From: Trichopria drosophilae
Lineage: Eukaryota > Arthropoda > Insecta > Hymenoptera > Diapriidae
NCBI GenBank assembly: GCA_030407085.1
Contig: CM059584.1
Coordinates: 305,501-369,500 of the forward strand
Direction of reading: 5' to 3'
DNA length: 64,000 bases
Of the stretch, positions 23,266 to 35,636 are shown piece after piece. Within the stretch, counting starts at the first letter, position 1; every line of letters starts with the position of its first letter. The notes under the pieces were generated by a model, which saw only the letters and a program-made list of their open reading frames with translations, was not told the origin of the DNA and ran no database searches. Both the position numbers and the translations under genes were made by a program.

Positions 23266-25934
23266 CGTATAAAAAAAAGTTTCATAACAACTGATCATTT
23301 TTATTCGCCATTCATGTGATATTTTAACTCTAGTTAGTTTTAAAAACAAAATCATTCAAATTTTCGCGCGTGACAATTTTTCAAATGAATTTAAAAAACC
23401 AACCGTTTTTGTGAGAGGGATGAAATTGACGAAGAAGAAAATAAAGACGATTTAACTACTTTCTGTTACAATTTAAAAAAAAAAAAGAAACATGTCTTCC
23501 CACGAAACTTCGGAAGTCATCAACAGGTGAGTGGATAATTAATATTAGATTGATTTCTTCTATTTAGTATCAGAATAAAGGAGAGATAATTCGCACGAAA
23601 CTCTAAGGATGTCTCGTAATAAATCATTGTTATGCCATATCTTATCTCACAATGCATTTATAGTAGTGCAAGAAGAATAAATCTGACATTAATCTGCTCA
23701 TATTATTACATGCACTTGAAATGCTCTCTTCTCAGGATGATTCATTCAAATTGTAAAGGATTATTGTTACAAGTTTTATTAAAATTTATCTCCACGTTAA
23801 CAATGTTTTACATTTATTTTTTAAATAATTTTTGCATAGTATTAGATAAAGTCTTAATTTTAAATAAGGAGTTTATATAGTAATGTACCTCTGGTAGATA
23901 ATAAATTATAAATTCTATAAATAAATAAAAAATGTGGTTTATTTATAATTTGTTTCTAAAAAAAATGTTTTTGTGCATTATAAAGGATGAGGTGTTCATA
24001 ACCTCATTGTCCTATTAGAAGCACTAAACGATGCAGTAGATAAACTCAAATTGCTCTACTAATAATGATTGATAACAGATTTTAATAATCATTAATAAGT
24101 TTGTATTAAAAAAGTACATTTTTATATAGAATTGTTGTTAAAAAAAATACTTACACAATTACTTTAAATTTCGACAAATATTTATAATTTTGTTGGATTA
24201 TGGTCAAAATATATCTGTTATATAGTAAAAGTACCAAATTAATTATTCCGCTGTTTATTTTGATTATGAATCGGCGTTCGTGCACTTAAAGTTAGTATAA
24301 AATTCAATTTTTTAATTTTGTGTCATTGAAACTTTATTTTAAAATGAACACAAGTTGGTACTCTTTTTCCTGATATGTTAATTGCAGTTTGTATTCTTAC
24401 AACGGCATTATACTGGACGTACAGTTTATGCGTGATTTATAGCATTTTATATAAAATATAAAAGATTTTCATTTGTGCTGGAGTACTTGCTGCAATCTTT
24501 TTGAAGAGTGGAATATTTTGGCCATAATAAAAATACATGCATTATTGCACAACGGTCACCTTGGATTCGCCTTGAGAAAAAGTGTCAATGCATTGGAGAA
24601 ATCTTGCATTCAGTTTTTCATTCTTTCCGGAGTAAAGATTATCAAATAATTCTGAGTAAACATATTATTTTATAATGCTAATGACTGACTTATTTTAATA
24701 TATAAATATCATTTATTGAATCATTCTTTTTACGTTTTTTAAAAATTGTTTTCATTTTGACATGAGAAAATATTTCGTGAATTTACAATGATGACGTTAA
24801 AAGATATCGAGGTACATATTATAACGTGCCAAAATTTTGTTTCTACATTTTTCAGGAAAGCTGTTTCGCTAAAACTTTTTATAACATACTTTATTTAAGT
24901 AAAACTGTAGTTTGTTTAAAAAAAACCTTCTTGTTGTTTGTTGCAAAAAAATTAATGAGAATTAATGCAATACCTTGAAATAAATATGCATGATTAACAT
25001 AAGTGAAATGATTTTTGATGCTAAATTAAAAAAAAAGGATTTAAGAACAAATCTTTTGCTAAATGCTTTTGAATTTTTACAATCAAAATAATTGATTATC
25101 GAAATATTCAAGAACAAAATCGCTATCAAAATCGATTATGTATTGAAGGTTACAGAATAGATGTATTAGAATATGAAAGAAATAACCATAAAAAACCATT
25201 TGCAAAAAATCCACGAAATCATGTTGGTCCAGAATTGTGTACTTTCCGATCGATTTTAATTCCATTGTTTTGCCAAAGCAAAGTTATTAAAAATAATCCC
25301 TGTTATACGTTATTATGTACTATGACACAACAGTCGCATTCGCTTCGAAACTGAGCTCTTAAGAGGAGTTTAGTATAATTACTGATAATGTTATTGCATT
25401 TTTCAGTCTTCCGCAATCTGAATTGCTTCAGTTAACTTACTATTATAAAAGGAATTGAATTTGAAATTTGGTAAATTTTGTTAAATCTAAGGATGTCTGT
25501 AGGCAAACATAATTTGTCTCGAGTACTGTTTTAAGAATTTACGAGCACATTACAATATTATGTCATAAGAGTTTATTTTACGGATATTTCATTGATAAAA
25601 ATAATAATTGTTGACTTACACATACGAAGTTTATTTATAATCAACTGAAGTATTAATTGTTATACAACATTTTATTAATTATGTATTGAACTCGAACTAT
25701 ATTTAGGTTTTGTTAAAAAATGTAATATAAATGTCTAAAAGAGTAATATTTTTTGTTGCTTGTGAGATGGATTAAATAGGCGTCCTATACGGATCTTATA
25801 CGACTTTTTTAATACAAAAATTAAAAGTATTTTGGAGAATTCGTTTCTGTAATTTATCGAGTTTATAATCTAAACAATTATTAATTGTATGAAGCTATAT
25901 ATATTTCAAATAATTCAGATTTTTCAAACGTAAA
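23266..25934. other. Intergenic, nothing recognised
   Basis: 2.7 kb of very A+T-rich sequence. Small ORFs (23632-23880 and 25083-25265) have no recognisable features. Confidence 0.45.
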
Positions 25935-26094
25935 ATAGTACATTACTCAACGAGGGAGGTAAAATAAAGAATGTCTCAGACTGCGTGTAATTTTTATCCG
26001 AGGCAAAGCCGAGGGTGAGAAACATTCAGTTTCAGGCATTTTTGTTTACTTCCCGTGGGAAGTATACGAATTTTCTTTATGGCCGGGAGGATAA
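25935..26094. repeat. ~160-bp foldback repeat, left flank of the tandem array
   Basis: It aligns without net gaps to 31272-31431 (offset 5337) in the same orientation, with scattered substitutions. Each copy is itself palindromic: GAATGTCTCAG-CTGC pairs with a near-inverse ending in GCATT, and the centre reads CGAG-GCAAAGC-CGAG. It is probably a MITE. Confidence 0.7.
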
Positions 26095-26471
26095 TTTACA
26101 AAATACAAAACAAAACACAAAAATAAAAAACAAATATTTCCTCATTGCCTCCACGTGTTTTGAATACAAAAAAAATGAAAGTAATAAAATTAAAATAAAA
26201 AAAATGAAGAAAAGTATTTTAAAATAAAAAAAGTCGAACTGTACTAAATTCTTAGGTTATAACCCGATAATTAATAGGTCATAAGGGTATATGGTTATTT
26301 TTAATTTCACACATAAGTAATGTTACGGAAACGTCGAAAATTGTGTGAAAATTAGACAAATAATCGGTATAAACCCATTGTCTCTAATTAATTTGAGGTT
26401 ATGAGGTTATGAATAAATCATGATGAGACTAGGTATTCACAAATGATAATAATTACTTTTTCATTGCAATT
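26095..26471. other. Unique spacer left of the array
   Basis: A+T-rich, with A-rich runs around 26160-26235. No gene is seen. Confidence 0.4.
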
Positions 26472-28463
26472 CTCCATGATTTGAGCCGTTACACGTTCAA
26501 ATAATCGATATTTGTGCGAGAAAATTCAAACTTACAACTTCCAGACGCCATCTTGAAACAGCCATTTTATTTTTGAAAAAAATCCGACGGGAGAAAAATG
26601 GTCTGAGCAAAAATACGCGATTAGTATGTTTTGTAACGATCGGCACTGCCCTTTTCAATGTCAAAAAACGCAATTATTAGGAAAAAATGTCGAAAAAACC
26701 AGTATTTTTTCGAAAAAATGATCATAACTTTTTTCTCTGTAATTTTCGGCTGTTTCTGACCACGGCATTTGAAAGAGGAAGTCCAAATCTATCGATTTTG
26801 TCTTATTTCAATTTTTGTTAACGCTGTTTGGAGCAAAAGTTACATCGTTGAAAGTTGTGTCCAAATTCTGAACTTTTGGGACGAAAAGGGTTAATTTGCC
26901 GTTGCTGGTTTACAATAATAATGATGCGGATTAATATTTTCTTTGGTATTTATTACATTTCAGCCAATAATTATTAACAAAAGAAAATTACATTCTAGAT
27001 GACCGATTCAATTTACGTAGGCAATTCGTATCGAACAGGAAGATATTTTAGATGTATTTTGTTTTTCGAAATTTCAAATTTCTCTTTTTTTAACTGAACC
27101 TGACAAATACAAATACGATTAAAAGTTAAAAGGAAACTAGTAAAACGAATAACTTGTTTAGTAAGGATATCTTGATGTTATTAATTTTTTGTATATACTT
27201 AAATTAATCAGTGGTAGTTAAATTCACGTGAATATTTATCCAGTATTGAGAATATTTGAAAATCATGTGCATACTATGAAGGAAAAAAATAATTAACTCA
27301 AGCATAAATCACGCATTAAAAATAATAAATCATTTATCTCGATACATTTCCAAACAATTTCGATTTGGGAGAAATTAGTCGAGCTCATAACTTATCGTTT
27401 CTATCATCTATAAGTAATTCTATAAGTAAATATTCTGCAAATTCAAAGGTGAGAGTCACCGTATTTGAAAATAGTGGATCATATTTGCGGCATGTATGAG
27501 GCCAACACTTGTAAAAAATCGAGTTTATATTTGTCTGGTCATATCATCGAAATGAAGCAAGTTGGCATATTAACATCTGGTAAAAAAATAACTCATACAT
27601 TCTTGAAAAATATATCCAAATTTGACAGAAATCGAAGATTGCCTTTTTGAGAAATTTCATTCTGAAAAAACACAAACTTTTTTTAGTTATTCCCATTTAT
27701 CTCGACGAATTTTGATTCAGAATGTGGCAGAGCCAAGTTAAAGTTGATGAAATTCCACAAATTTTAAAAACAAGTACGTCCCGATTAGATAAAGCGGGAC
27801 AAAATGGCGGACATTTGAAAAAAATGTGAATTTTAAATCTTGAAATTTTTAAAGTAAAGTTTGGCATATAGCCGCAGAGTCGCAGAAACATTTTTAGGGC
27901 AAAATAAAAAACACGTGTCCCATGAAATTTGAAGTACAACACTATCTTAGAGTCACAAAAGAATCAATTCAAGAATCATTTTTGAATCGCTAATTATAAA
28001 TATCAGGCCACATTTTCGACATTAAAAATGACGGATCCAATATGCCTGATAGCAGTTCTAAAATATTAACGGATTTTCTTTAAAATTGTTACTATCGGGG
28101 TTTTGTGCGCGCTAATTATAAATCTTAGGGACAGGGTAGAGTTTCCAAATTCAACTTGGCCATTTTGAAATTTGGAATAGTCGCAAGTACCATTTTGAAC
28201 GTGATATTTTGCGTCTTGTGTACTCCTCGTTAATATTTCCGAGTGTAAATTCGCATTTAAAAAAAAAACATCTGTATCGTTTTGGAACGAGTTTTGGGGC
28301 AATTCTTTTGGTAGAATCTAAAAGAGCAGACTTTTGCATGTAAGATACACTGTGTGCAAAATTCTGTTCTTGGACGCTGAAGATTACGTATAAAAAGTGT
28401 CCATCCAGTCCCTAAAGGTTTAAGTTTGAAATTCTCGCGATGAATCCGGGGCTGGTGTAACGG
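26472..28463. repeat. Tandem array unit 1 (1992 bp: X + Y + junction)
   Basis: X is 26472-27266, Y is 27267-28455, and an 8-bp junction follows at 28456-28463. Unit 2 repeats this exactly 1992 bp later. X contains GCCATCTTGAAACAGCCAT and AAAAGGGTTAA (about 26885-26893), which looks like the right end of a TTAA element whose left end is missing. Y is shared with 21415-22603. No protein-coding gene is evident. Confidence 0.88.
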
Positions 28464-28486
28464 CTCCATGATTTGAGCCGTTACAC
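28455..28486. repeat. 12-bp perfect inverted repeat at the Y-X junction
   Basis: GTGTAACGGCTC (28455-28466) and GAGCCGTTACAC (28475-28486) are exact inverses with an 8-nt loop. The right half belongs to X and is also present at 26483-26494, where the left half is absent. The left half is therefore new at the junction. The same hairpin is at 30447-30478. Confidence 0.85.
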
Positions 28487-30455
28487 GTTCAAATAATCGA
28501 TATTTGTGCGAGAAAATTCAAACTTACAACTTCCAGACGCCATCTTGAAACAGCCATTTTATTTTTGAAAAAAATCCGACGGGAGAAAAATGGTCTGAGC
28601 AAAAATACGCGATTAGTATGTTTTGTAACGATCGGCACTGCCCTTTTCAATGTCAAAAAACGCAATTATTAGGAAAAAATGTCGAAAAAACCAGTATTTT
28701 TTCGAAAAAATGATCATAACTTTTTTCTCTGTAATTTTCGGCTGTTTCTGACCACGGCATTTGAAAGAGGAAGTCCAAATCTATCGATTTTGTCTTATTT
28801 CAATTTTTGTTAACGCTGTTTGGAGCAAAAGTTACATCGTTGAAAGTTGTGTCCAAATTCTGAACTTTTGGGACGAAAAGGGTTAATTTGCCGTTGCTGG
28901 TTTACAATAATAATGATGCGGATTAATATTTTCTTTGGTATTTATTACATTTCAGCCAATAATTATTAACAAAAGAAAATTACATTCTAGATGACCGATT
29001 CAATTTACGTAGGCAATTCGTATCGAACAGGAAGATATTTTAGATGTATTTTGTTTTTCGAAATTTCAAATTTCTCTTTTTTTAACTGAACCTGACAAAT
29101 ACAAATACGATTAAAAGTTAAAAGGAAACTAGTAAAACGAATAACTTGTTTAGTAAGGATATCTTGATGTTATTAATTTTTTGTATATACTTAAATTAAT
29201 CAGTGGTAGTTAAATTCACGTGAATATTTATCCAGTATTGAGAATATTTGAAAATCATGTGCATACTATGAAGGAAAAAAATAATTAACTCAAGCATAAA
29301 TCACGCATTAAAAATAATAAATCATTTATCTCGATACATTTCCAAACAATTTCGATTTGGGAGAAATTAGTCGAGCTCATAACTTATCGTTTCTATCATC
29401 TATAAGTAATTCTATAAGTAAATATTCTGCAAATTCAAAGGTGAGAGTCACCGTATTTGAAAATAGTGGATCATATTTGCGGCATGTATGAGGCCAACAC
29501 TTGTAAAAAATCGAGTTTATATTTGTCTGGTCATATCATCGAAATGAAGCAAGTTGGCATATTAACATCTGGTAAAAAAATAACTCATACATTCTTGAAA
29601 AATATATCCAAATTTGACAGAAATCGAAGATTGCCTTTTTGAGAAATTTCATTCTGAAAAAACACAAACTTTTTTTAGTTATTCCCATTTATCTCGACGA
29701 ATTTTGATTCAGAATGTGGCAGAGCCAAGTTAAAGTTGATGAAATTCCACAAATTTTAAAAACAAGTACGTCCCGATTAGATAAAGCGGGACAAAATGGC
29801 GGACATTTGAAAAAAATGTGAATTTTAAATCTTGAAATTTTTAAAGTAAAGTTTGGCATATAGCCGCAGAGTCGCAGAAACATTTTTAGGGCAAAATAAA
29901 AAACACGTGTCCCATGAAATTTGAAGTACAACACTATCTTAGAGTCACAAAAGAATCAATTCAAGAATCATTTTTGAATCGCTAATTATAAATATCAGGC
30001 CACATTTTCGACACTAAAAATGACGGATCCAATATGCCTGATAGCAGTTCTAAAATATTAACGGATTTTCTTTAAAATTGTTACTATCGGGGTTTTGTGC
30101 GCGCTAATTATAAATCTTAGGGACAGGGTAGAGTTTCCAAATTCAACTTGGCCATTTTGAAATTTGGAATAGTCGCAAGTACCATTTTGAACGTGATATT
30201 TTGCGTCTTGTGTACTCCTCGTTAATATTTCCGAGTGTAAATTCGCATTTAAAAAAAAAACATCTGTATCGTTTTGGAACGAGTTTTGGGGCAATTCTTT
30301 TGGTAGAATCTAAAAGAGCAGACTTTTGCATGTAAGATACACTGTGTGCAAAATTCTGTTCTTGGACGCTGAAGATTACGTATAAAAAGTGTCCATCCAG
30401 TCCCTAAAGGTTTAAGTTTGAAATTCTCGCGATGAATCCGGGGCTGGTGTAACGG
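28464..30455. repeat. Tandem array unit 2 (1992 bp)
   Basis: Near-identical to unit 1; position 30014 is C where unit 1 has T at 28022. X is 28464-29258, Y is 29259-30447, and the 8-bp junction is 30448-30455. Confidence 0.88.
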
Positions 30456-31249
30456 CTCCATGATTTGAGCCGTTACACGTTCAAATAATCGATATTTGTG
30501 CGAGAAAATTCAAACTTACAACTTCCAGACGCCATCTTGAAACAGCCATTTTATTTTTGAAAAAAATCCGACGGGAGAAAAATGGTCTGAGCAAAAATAC
30601 GCGATTAGTATGTTTTGTAACGATCGGCACTGCCCTTTTCAATGTCAAAAAACGCAATTATTAGGAAAAAATGTCGAAAAAACCAGTATTTTTTCGAAAA
30701 AATGATCATAACTTTTTTCTCTGTAATTTTCGGCTGTTTCTGACCACGGCATTTGAAAGAGGAAGTCCAAATCTATCGATTTTGTCTTATTTCAATTTTT
30801 GTTAACGCTGTTTGGAGCAAAAGTTACATCGTTGAAAGTTGTGTCCAAATTCTGAACTTTTGGGACGAAAAGGGTTAATTTGCCGTTGCTGGTTTACAAT
30901 AATAATGATGCGGATTAATATTTTCTTTGGTATTTATTACATTTCAGCCAATAATTATTAACAAAAGAAAATTACATTCTAGATGACCGATTCAATTTAC
31001 GTAGGCAATTCGTATCGAACAGGAAGATATTTTAGATGTATTTTGTTTTTCGAAATTTCAAATTTCTCTTTTTTTAACTGAACCTGACAAATACAAATAC
31101 GATTAAAAGTTAAAAGGAAACTAGTAAAACGAATAACTTGTTTAGTAAGGATATCTTGATGTTATTAATTTGTTGTATATACTTAAATTAATCAGTGGTA
31201 GTTAAATTCACGTGAATATTTATCCAGTATTGAGAATATTTGAAAATCA
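30456..31249. repeat. Tandem array unit 3, X segment only
   Basis: Continues as X for 794 bp, then stops where X meets Y in the other units. The following sequence (from 31250) is unique. One substitution was noticed at 31172 (G where the other copies have T). Confidence 0.85.
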
Positions 31250-31271
31250 GGAAAAGCGATGCTACTCAATA

Positions 31272-31431
31272 ATAGTATATTACTCAACGAGGGAGGTAAA
31301 ATAAAGAATGTCTCAGGCTGCGTGTAATTTTTACCCGAGGTGAAGCCGAGGGTGAGAAACAGGCAGTCTGAAGCATTCTTTTTTACTTCCCGAGGGAAGT
31401 ATACGATTTTTCTTTATGGCCGGGAGGATAA
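31272..31431. repeat. ~160-bp foldback repeat, right flank of the tandem array
   Basis: Direct-orientation partner of 25935-26094. Its central loop reads CGAG-GTGAAGC-CGAG, and the right side contains the palindrome CTTCCCGAGGGAAG. Confidence 0.7.
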
Positions 31432-33049
31432 GCGGCGTCTTTCCTTCGGCTTGCGGTGTGAAGAAAACTTATAGATGTAGTTACTAATATGATAAACAGG
31501 AACCTATAGCTTCACTAATATTTCACTAAAAAAATGCCCACAAAAATTCTTTTAGTAAATTTGACTACTTTCTGACTACTCAAAGGGTCTCAGTTGGTCC
31601 TAAATGACATAGTGTTGCAGTTGGATTTACGGCAATAAAGGAATTAAAACCGCTAAAAATATAGTTCTACTGAAAATTTAAAAAAACTCTTCATTCTTTT
31701 TGTTACACAATTTTTTAAAATTTAGACAATAAATGAACTTCCAAACTCTTATTCCTCTAACTGCATTTTTAGTTGATCGAACTCCTTTACAGTAGTACAT
31801 AAATTGATCTTTTATGAATGATTGATTTCCTAATTCTACTTGCTTTTTTCACTGACACCAACAACGTCTTTGTTGATATTATGATTATCACATAAGAGTC
31901 TTTAAATTTTATTATTGCAAGAAAAGACGCTTAACAGTTTAATCGTATTGATTTTGCAATTTTTAATTTTATTTTTTTTAAGTTTAACAATTATTGTTAG
32001 AAATGCAAAAAATAAAATATTTTGGTCGGTAATTTAAAAAAAAGAAATGTAATGCTGAAAAACTTTTGGGTGGAACACATTCCAAAGATTTAAAAAAAAT
32101 CTATTCCTGCGATATGTAGGTGGCCCAACGTAGAATGAGTCGTATACATATAATCAAGTTATAAATATATTAAGGATTAAAATATCTATGGTAAATTGTA
32201 CTTACAATGACTTTTCTATAAAGATACGACTTATCAATGGAAAGTATCCATAAGACTAAGTCGCAAGTGAATACCAATTGCCCGTATGTATTTTAGATTA
32301 TGTCAGATAGACGGCTATAGATCCAATGACGCTTGTGTAAATACAACGTCATAAAAGAAAGGTTTTATTCAAGACTTTCATAATACGTGCTCATAAAATG
32401 AAAAACAATGAACTAATCGGGCAATCCAGAGGAAAGTCTTGGCTTTTCGTTATTCTTATCCAATATTTAAATTCGCATTTTATCTCAAAATTGTGTTAAC
32501 ATTTCCGTTAGGACCCGTGTAAACCGATCAGTAATAAAGTAATTAAAAGACCGACCAAATCCATTAAACAACATTTACTGCCATTTCTACTTTTGTTTCG
32601 TTAATCCAATAAACGACAGTAAGACACCTGATAATCCATGGACGTTTCTTTGATACATGAGCTATTTGATTGCGGAATTTTTTTGTTCATTATTACATAC
32701 CAATTGACATAAGAAAAGGAAATTTTGAGTTTTGATTTTGATTTAGACTTATGTCTTTATCGCGTTTATACTAGCAGAGCAGTAAAAAATAGAATCATGA
32801 CCTTCCTCTTTGTTCTCTTCATGTGGTGGTTAAAGGAGAACGCACGAGTAGTTTAATTGCAATTTCAGTGAAATTGCTCGTACGTTCACTGTAATAGCTG
32901 TGACCTCTCAGGGTACAATATGAATGTACAACCAGACTATCCTGTCTTAAATAAAGCAAATTTCAGTATTTAAATGTTTCTTATACAACCAGTTTAACTG
33001 GGTACAATCCAAGCACATAGTGGTTAAATAAATACTCTTAAATTCAGAG
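31432..33049. other. Intergenic, nothing recognised
   Basis: A+T-rich. It contains the inverted partner of the 6282 18-mer at 32877-32894. That partner sits in a small imperfect palindrome (ACGCACGAG on the left, CTCGTACGT on the right, about 32840-32885). Confidence 0.45.
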
Positions 33050-33442
33050 ATTCTCGGTGTCGCTGATTAATCATCTGACCTCAGAATGTCGAAATTTATA
33101 ATAGCGGATTCAATATGTCGGACAAACAGTTTTAATATTTGGTTTTCATTTACAAAATAGAACTAGGACTCCAGCCACGTTCTAGGCGTCAGTTCTGGGT
33201 AATGCAAAAGTAAGGTGTTACTGTTTCAAATGTCATATTACCATAAATTGTATGATATTGTCATATTGAATTATTTCAAGAGTTTTGAGTTTTCATATGT
33301 TATTTAACCTTAATTATTAAGCTTCATTAAATTTAATTTAAATTATTACATTTTTTTCGCCAAATTGGATATGCTACTATGAATTTCAAATTTTGCGGTC
33401 GGATTCGTAGTCAATGAACTCAGTACCCCTCTACTTCATAGT
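33050..33442. repeat. Decayed relative of the ATGGCGG-rich repeats
   Basis: Ordered short matches to the 9220-9550 part of the 9.2-kb element: GTCGCTGATTA, then GGATTCAATATGTCGGACA (compare GATCCAATATGGCGGACA), then GGATTCGTAGTCA near 33400. Strongly diverged. Confidence 0.4.
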
Positions 33443-33740
33443 TCTCTTGAATTGAATGGAAATTCGACAATTTTTGTGTGTCAATGTGGATTCTTAATTT
33501 TTAATTTTAAAATTTATATGATTAACTAGCATTAATGTTTATAGTGGAGCCTGTTCCGAATAATGTTGGTATTAAATTGTAATATTTTAGGTCTCTTGAA
33601 TTCAGTGGAATTTCGATATTTTCTGCCCATTGCAGTGAATAGGCCATTTTGAATATAAAACTTTTAAGGAATCGCTAGAATTAATGTTTTTAGCGGAGTC
33701 TGTCACTGATGATTTTGTTTTTAAATTGTAATATTTTGGT
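33443..33740. repeat. Diverged tandem duplication (two ~149-bp copies)
   Basis: 33443-33591 and 33592-33740 both begin TCTCTTGAATT, continue with a GGAA-TTCGA block and an ATTAATGTTT block, and end TAAATTGTAATATTTT. Similarity is clear at the ends and weak in the middle, so the duplication is old. Confidence 0.55.
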
Positions 33741-35636
33741 ATTCATTTATTTATTACTATTTAAAGTTAACAATTCTTTAAATAAATGTTAGGCTGTTAT
33801 TACCAATCAATATTTTTGTTTTACATTAGACATGCAGATTAAAAAATATGATATTTACATGCGTGAAAAATATATGCTACATCAATATGATGAACGAAAA
33901 CTGTCAGGAATAAAACGAAATGATCTGGCCCGAAAATGTTATATTGACTATAATAGTCTTGACTAAATTTATTAGAAGTATATTTGTGAAAATGCTTTTT
34001 GCTTTATAGTAAGGCTATTAATAGTGCCGAAAATAGTAGAAAATAAATGACCAAAATACACGCAATGTACATTTTGAACTAACTAAAACTGTCATTGTAT
34101 AAACAACCAGTTCTGAACCACGTTTCGATTGTTCTAACGACATCTTGTTGGTACTGTAATCGTAATATGTATTATAAAGCATGTTTTCTGGTTCATTGGA
34201 TAAGAACTTAAGGCAAATCTGATCTATATTTGTAGTTTATGCAGTAGGAATTATATTCCCTTTGTTGAGATGAAACAATAGTTTCTTCTTTAAACTGGAT
34301 GGATTCACTTTGAGATAGGGTGTAATTTTCTTTACTCATTAGAAATTCATCAATAAATTGCTAGTTAATATCTATTTTCCACCAGACTAGCCTTTACCCG
34401 AATATACTTTGCATAGTTTAGTTGCTTTCCAAATACAACACTCGAAACCTAGAATCCGTCGGCATAAAAGTTAGGCTAGGAGTATATGTTAAAAACATCA
34501 TTTATATTGTACTCTTATTATTATTAGTGAAACTAATAGAAGTGTTGATGGTACTAATTCAATAAAAAACAATAATTTTTGACTGGTCACAGTTTTTATA
34601 GTTTTCCCTTCTCATTAGGTAAATTTATCACTAATCGTATGGGTCACTTTGATTGTTTACGATTTAGTAGCTGTTCACTAATTTAAATTTAAACCGTGGT
34701 AAAAGAACGGTTTTTCTTTTCAAACATTTTAACAACTCGTACGAAAGAAAGAAGAGCACTTCTTAAAATTTGTCTAACTGTGGCTCCAAAAGAGGTTAAA
34801 AAGTGAAGGAATTGTTCCCAACTTTACAATTATAATATTCTCTTTTGTACTATATTCTGAATTATATATCTGTCACTTTTGCAAGAAATAAACACGACGG
34901 TAATGATTAGTTTAAATGTTTCTATATTTTAGGAAATTTGTGTTTTTAATACTTGCATTAAACGTTTCGACGTACACAAATGCAAAATTAGTTGGTATTA
35001 CCTAGAATTATAATCAATATAAAATTAGTTTAAAACCCTTTCTTGATTGTAGCCAAATTTTGATCTAATACAAAATGAAAAACAAATTTTTTATCTATTT
35101 TTACTTTAATAAACCTTTAGATAAAGAATACAACAAATACAAAAATAATTTCGAAATTAAACCATTTTTTCGTCGAAAGGTAAAATTGCTGCAGACCGAG
35201 CTAATTATGTTGTTGAATGTTCTGCATACGTAAAGTAAATATAATCAAGAATATGCACATGCATGTTAATTTTTTTGACCGTTTACGAAAATAATTAATG
35301 GAGACCGAAGTTTTGGTCGAACGGTCAATAGAAATAGAAATTTATAATTCTTACAAAATATAAATAAATAAGAATTACAATAAATATACAAACTTTTTTC
35401 CAACGAAACGTCAAAATTACTTTTTATATGTGTGTGACCGATCAACCAAGACAAACTTTCTATTTTCATTAATATATTAACTTAATGCTTTTCGCCTATA
35501 AATATTTATTCCTTGTTTGCAAACTGCTCTATAATTTTCAATTTGTTAAATAATACTAATGAAAAGATGAAAAGTCGGCAACTAATTGAAATAAAAATCA
35601 TCTTTATTAATAAAGTGTAAAATATCTGCTAAATCA
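33741..35636. other. Intergenic, nothing recognised
   Basis: A+T-rich; the minus-strand ORF at 35266-35469 has no known domain. Confidence 0.45.

Noticed and set aside
26885..26893. AAAAGGGTTAA in segment X as a complete TTAA element
   Set aside because: Only a right end is seen; no TTAACCC partner lies within X or just upstream.
21613..30461. Sets of identical small ORFs at 21.6-22.5, 27.5-28.5 and 29.5-30.5 kb that could look like a gene family
   Set aside because: They are identical at the DNA level because the segment is duplicated, occur in overlapping frames on both strands, and have no recognisable domain.
26472..31249. CRISPR or satellite array
   Set aside because: Units are about 2 kb, only 2.4 copies, with no spacer structure; the source segment Y exists separately nearby.
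25935..31431. The two ~160-bp flanking direct repeats as LTRs of a retrotransposon
   Set aside because: They are palindromic, too short, lack TG...CA ends, and no gag/pol lies between them.
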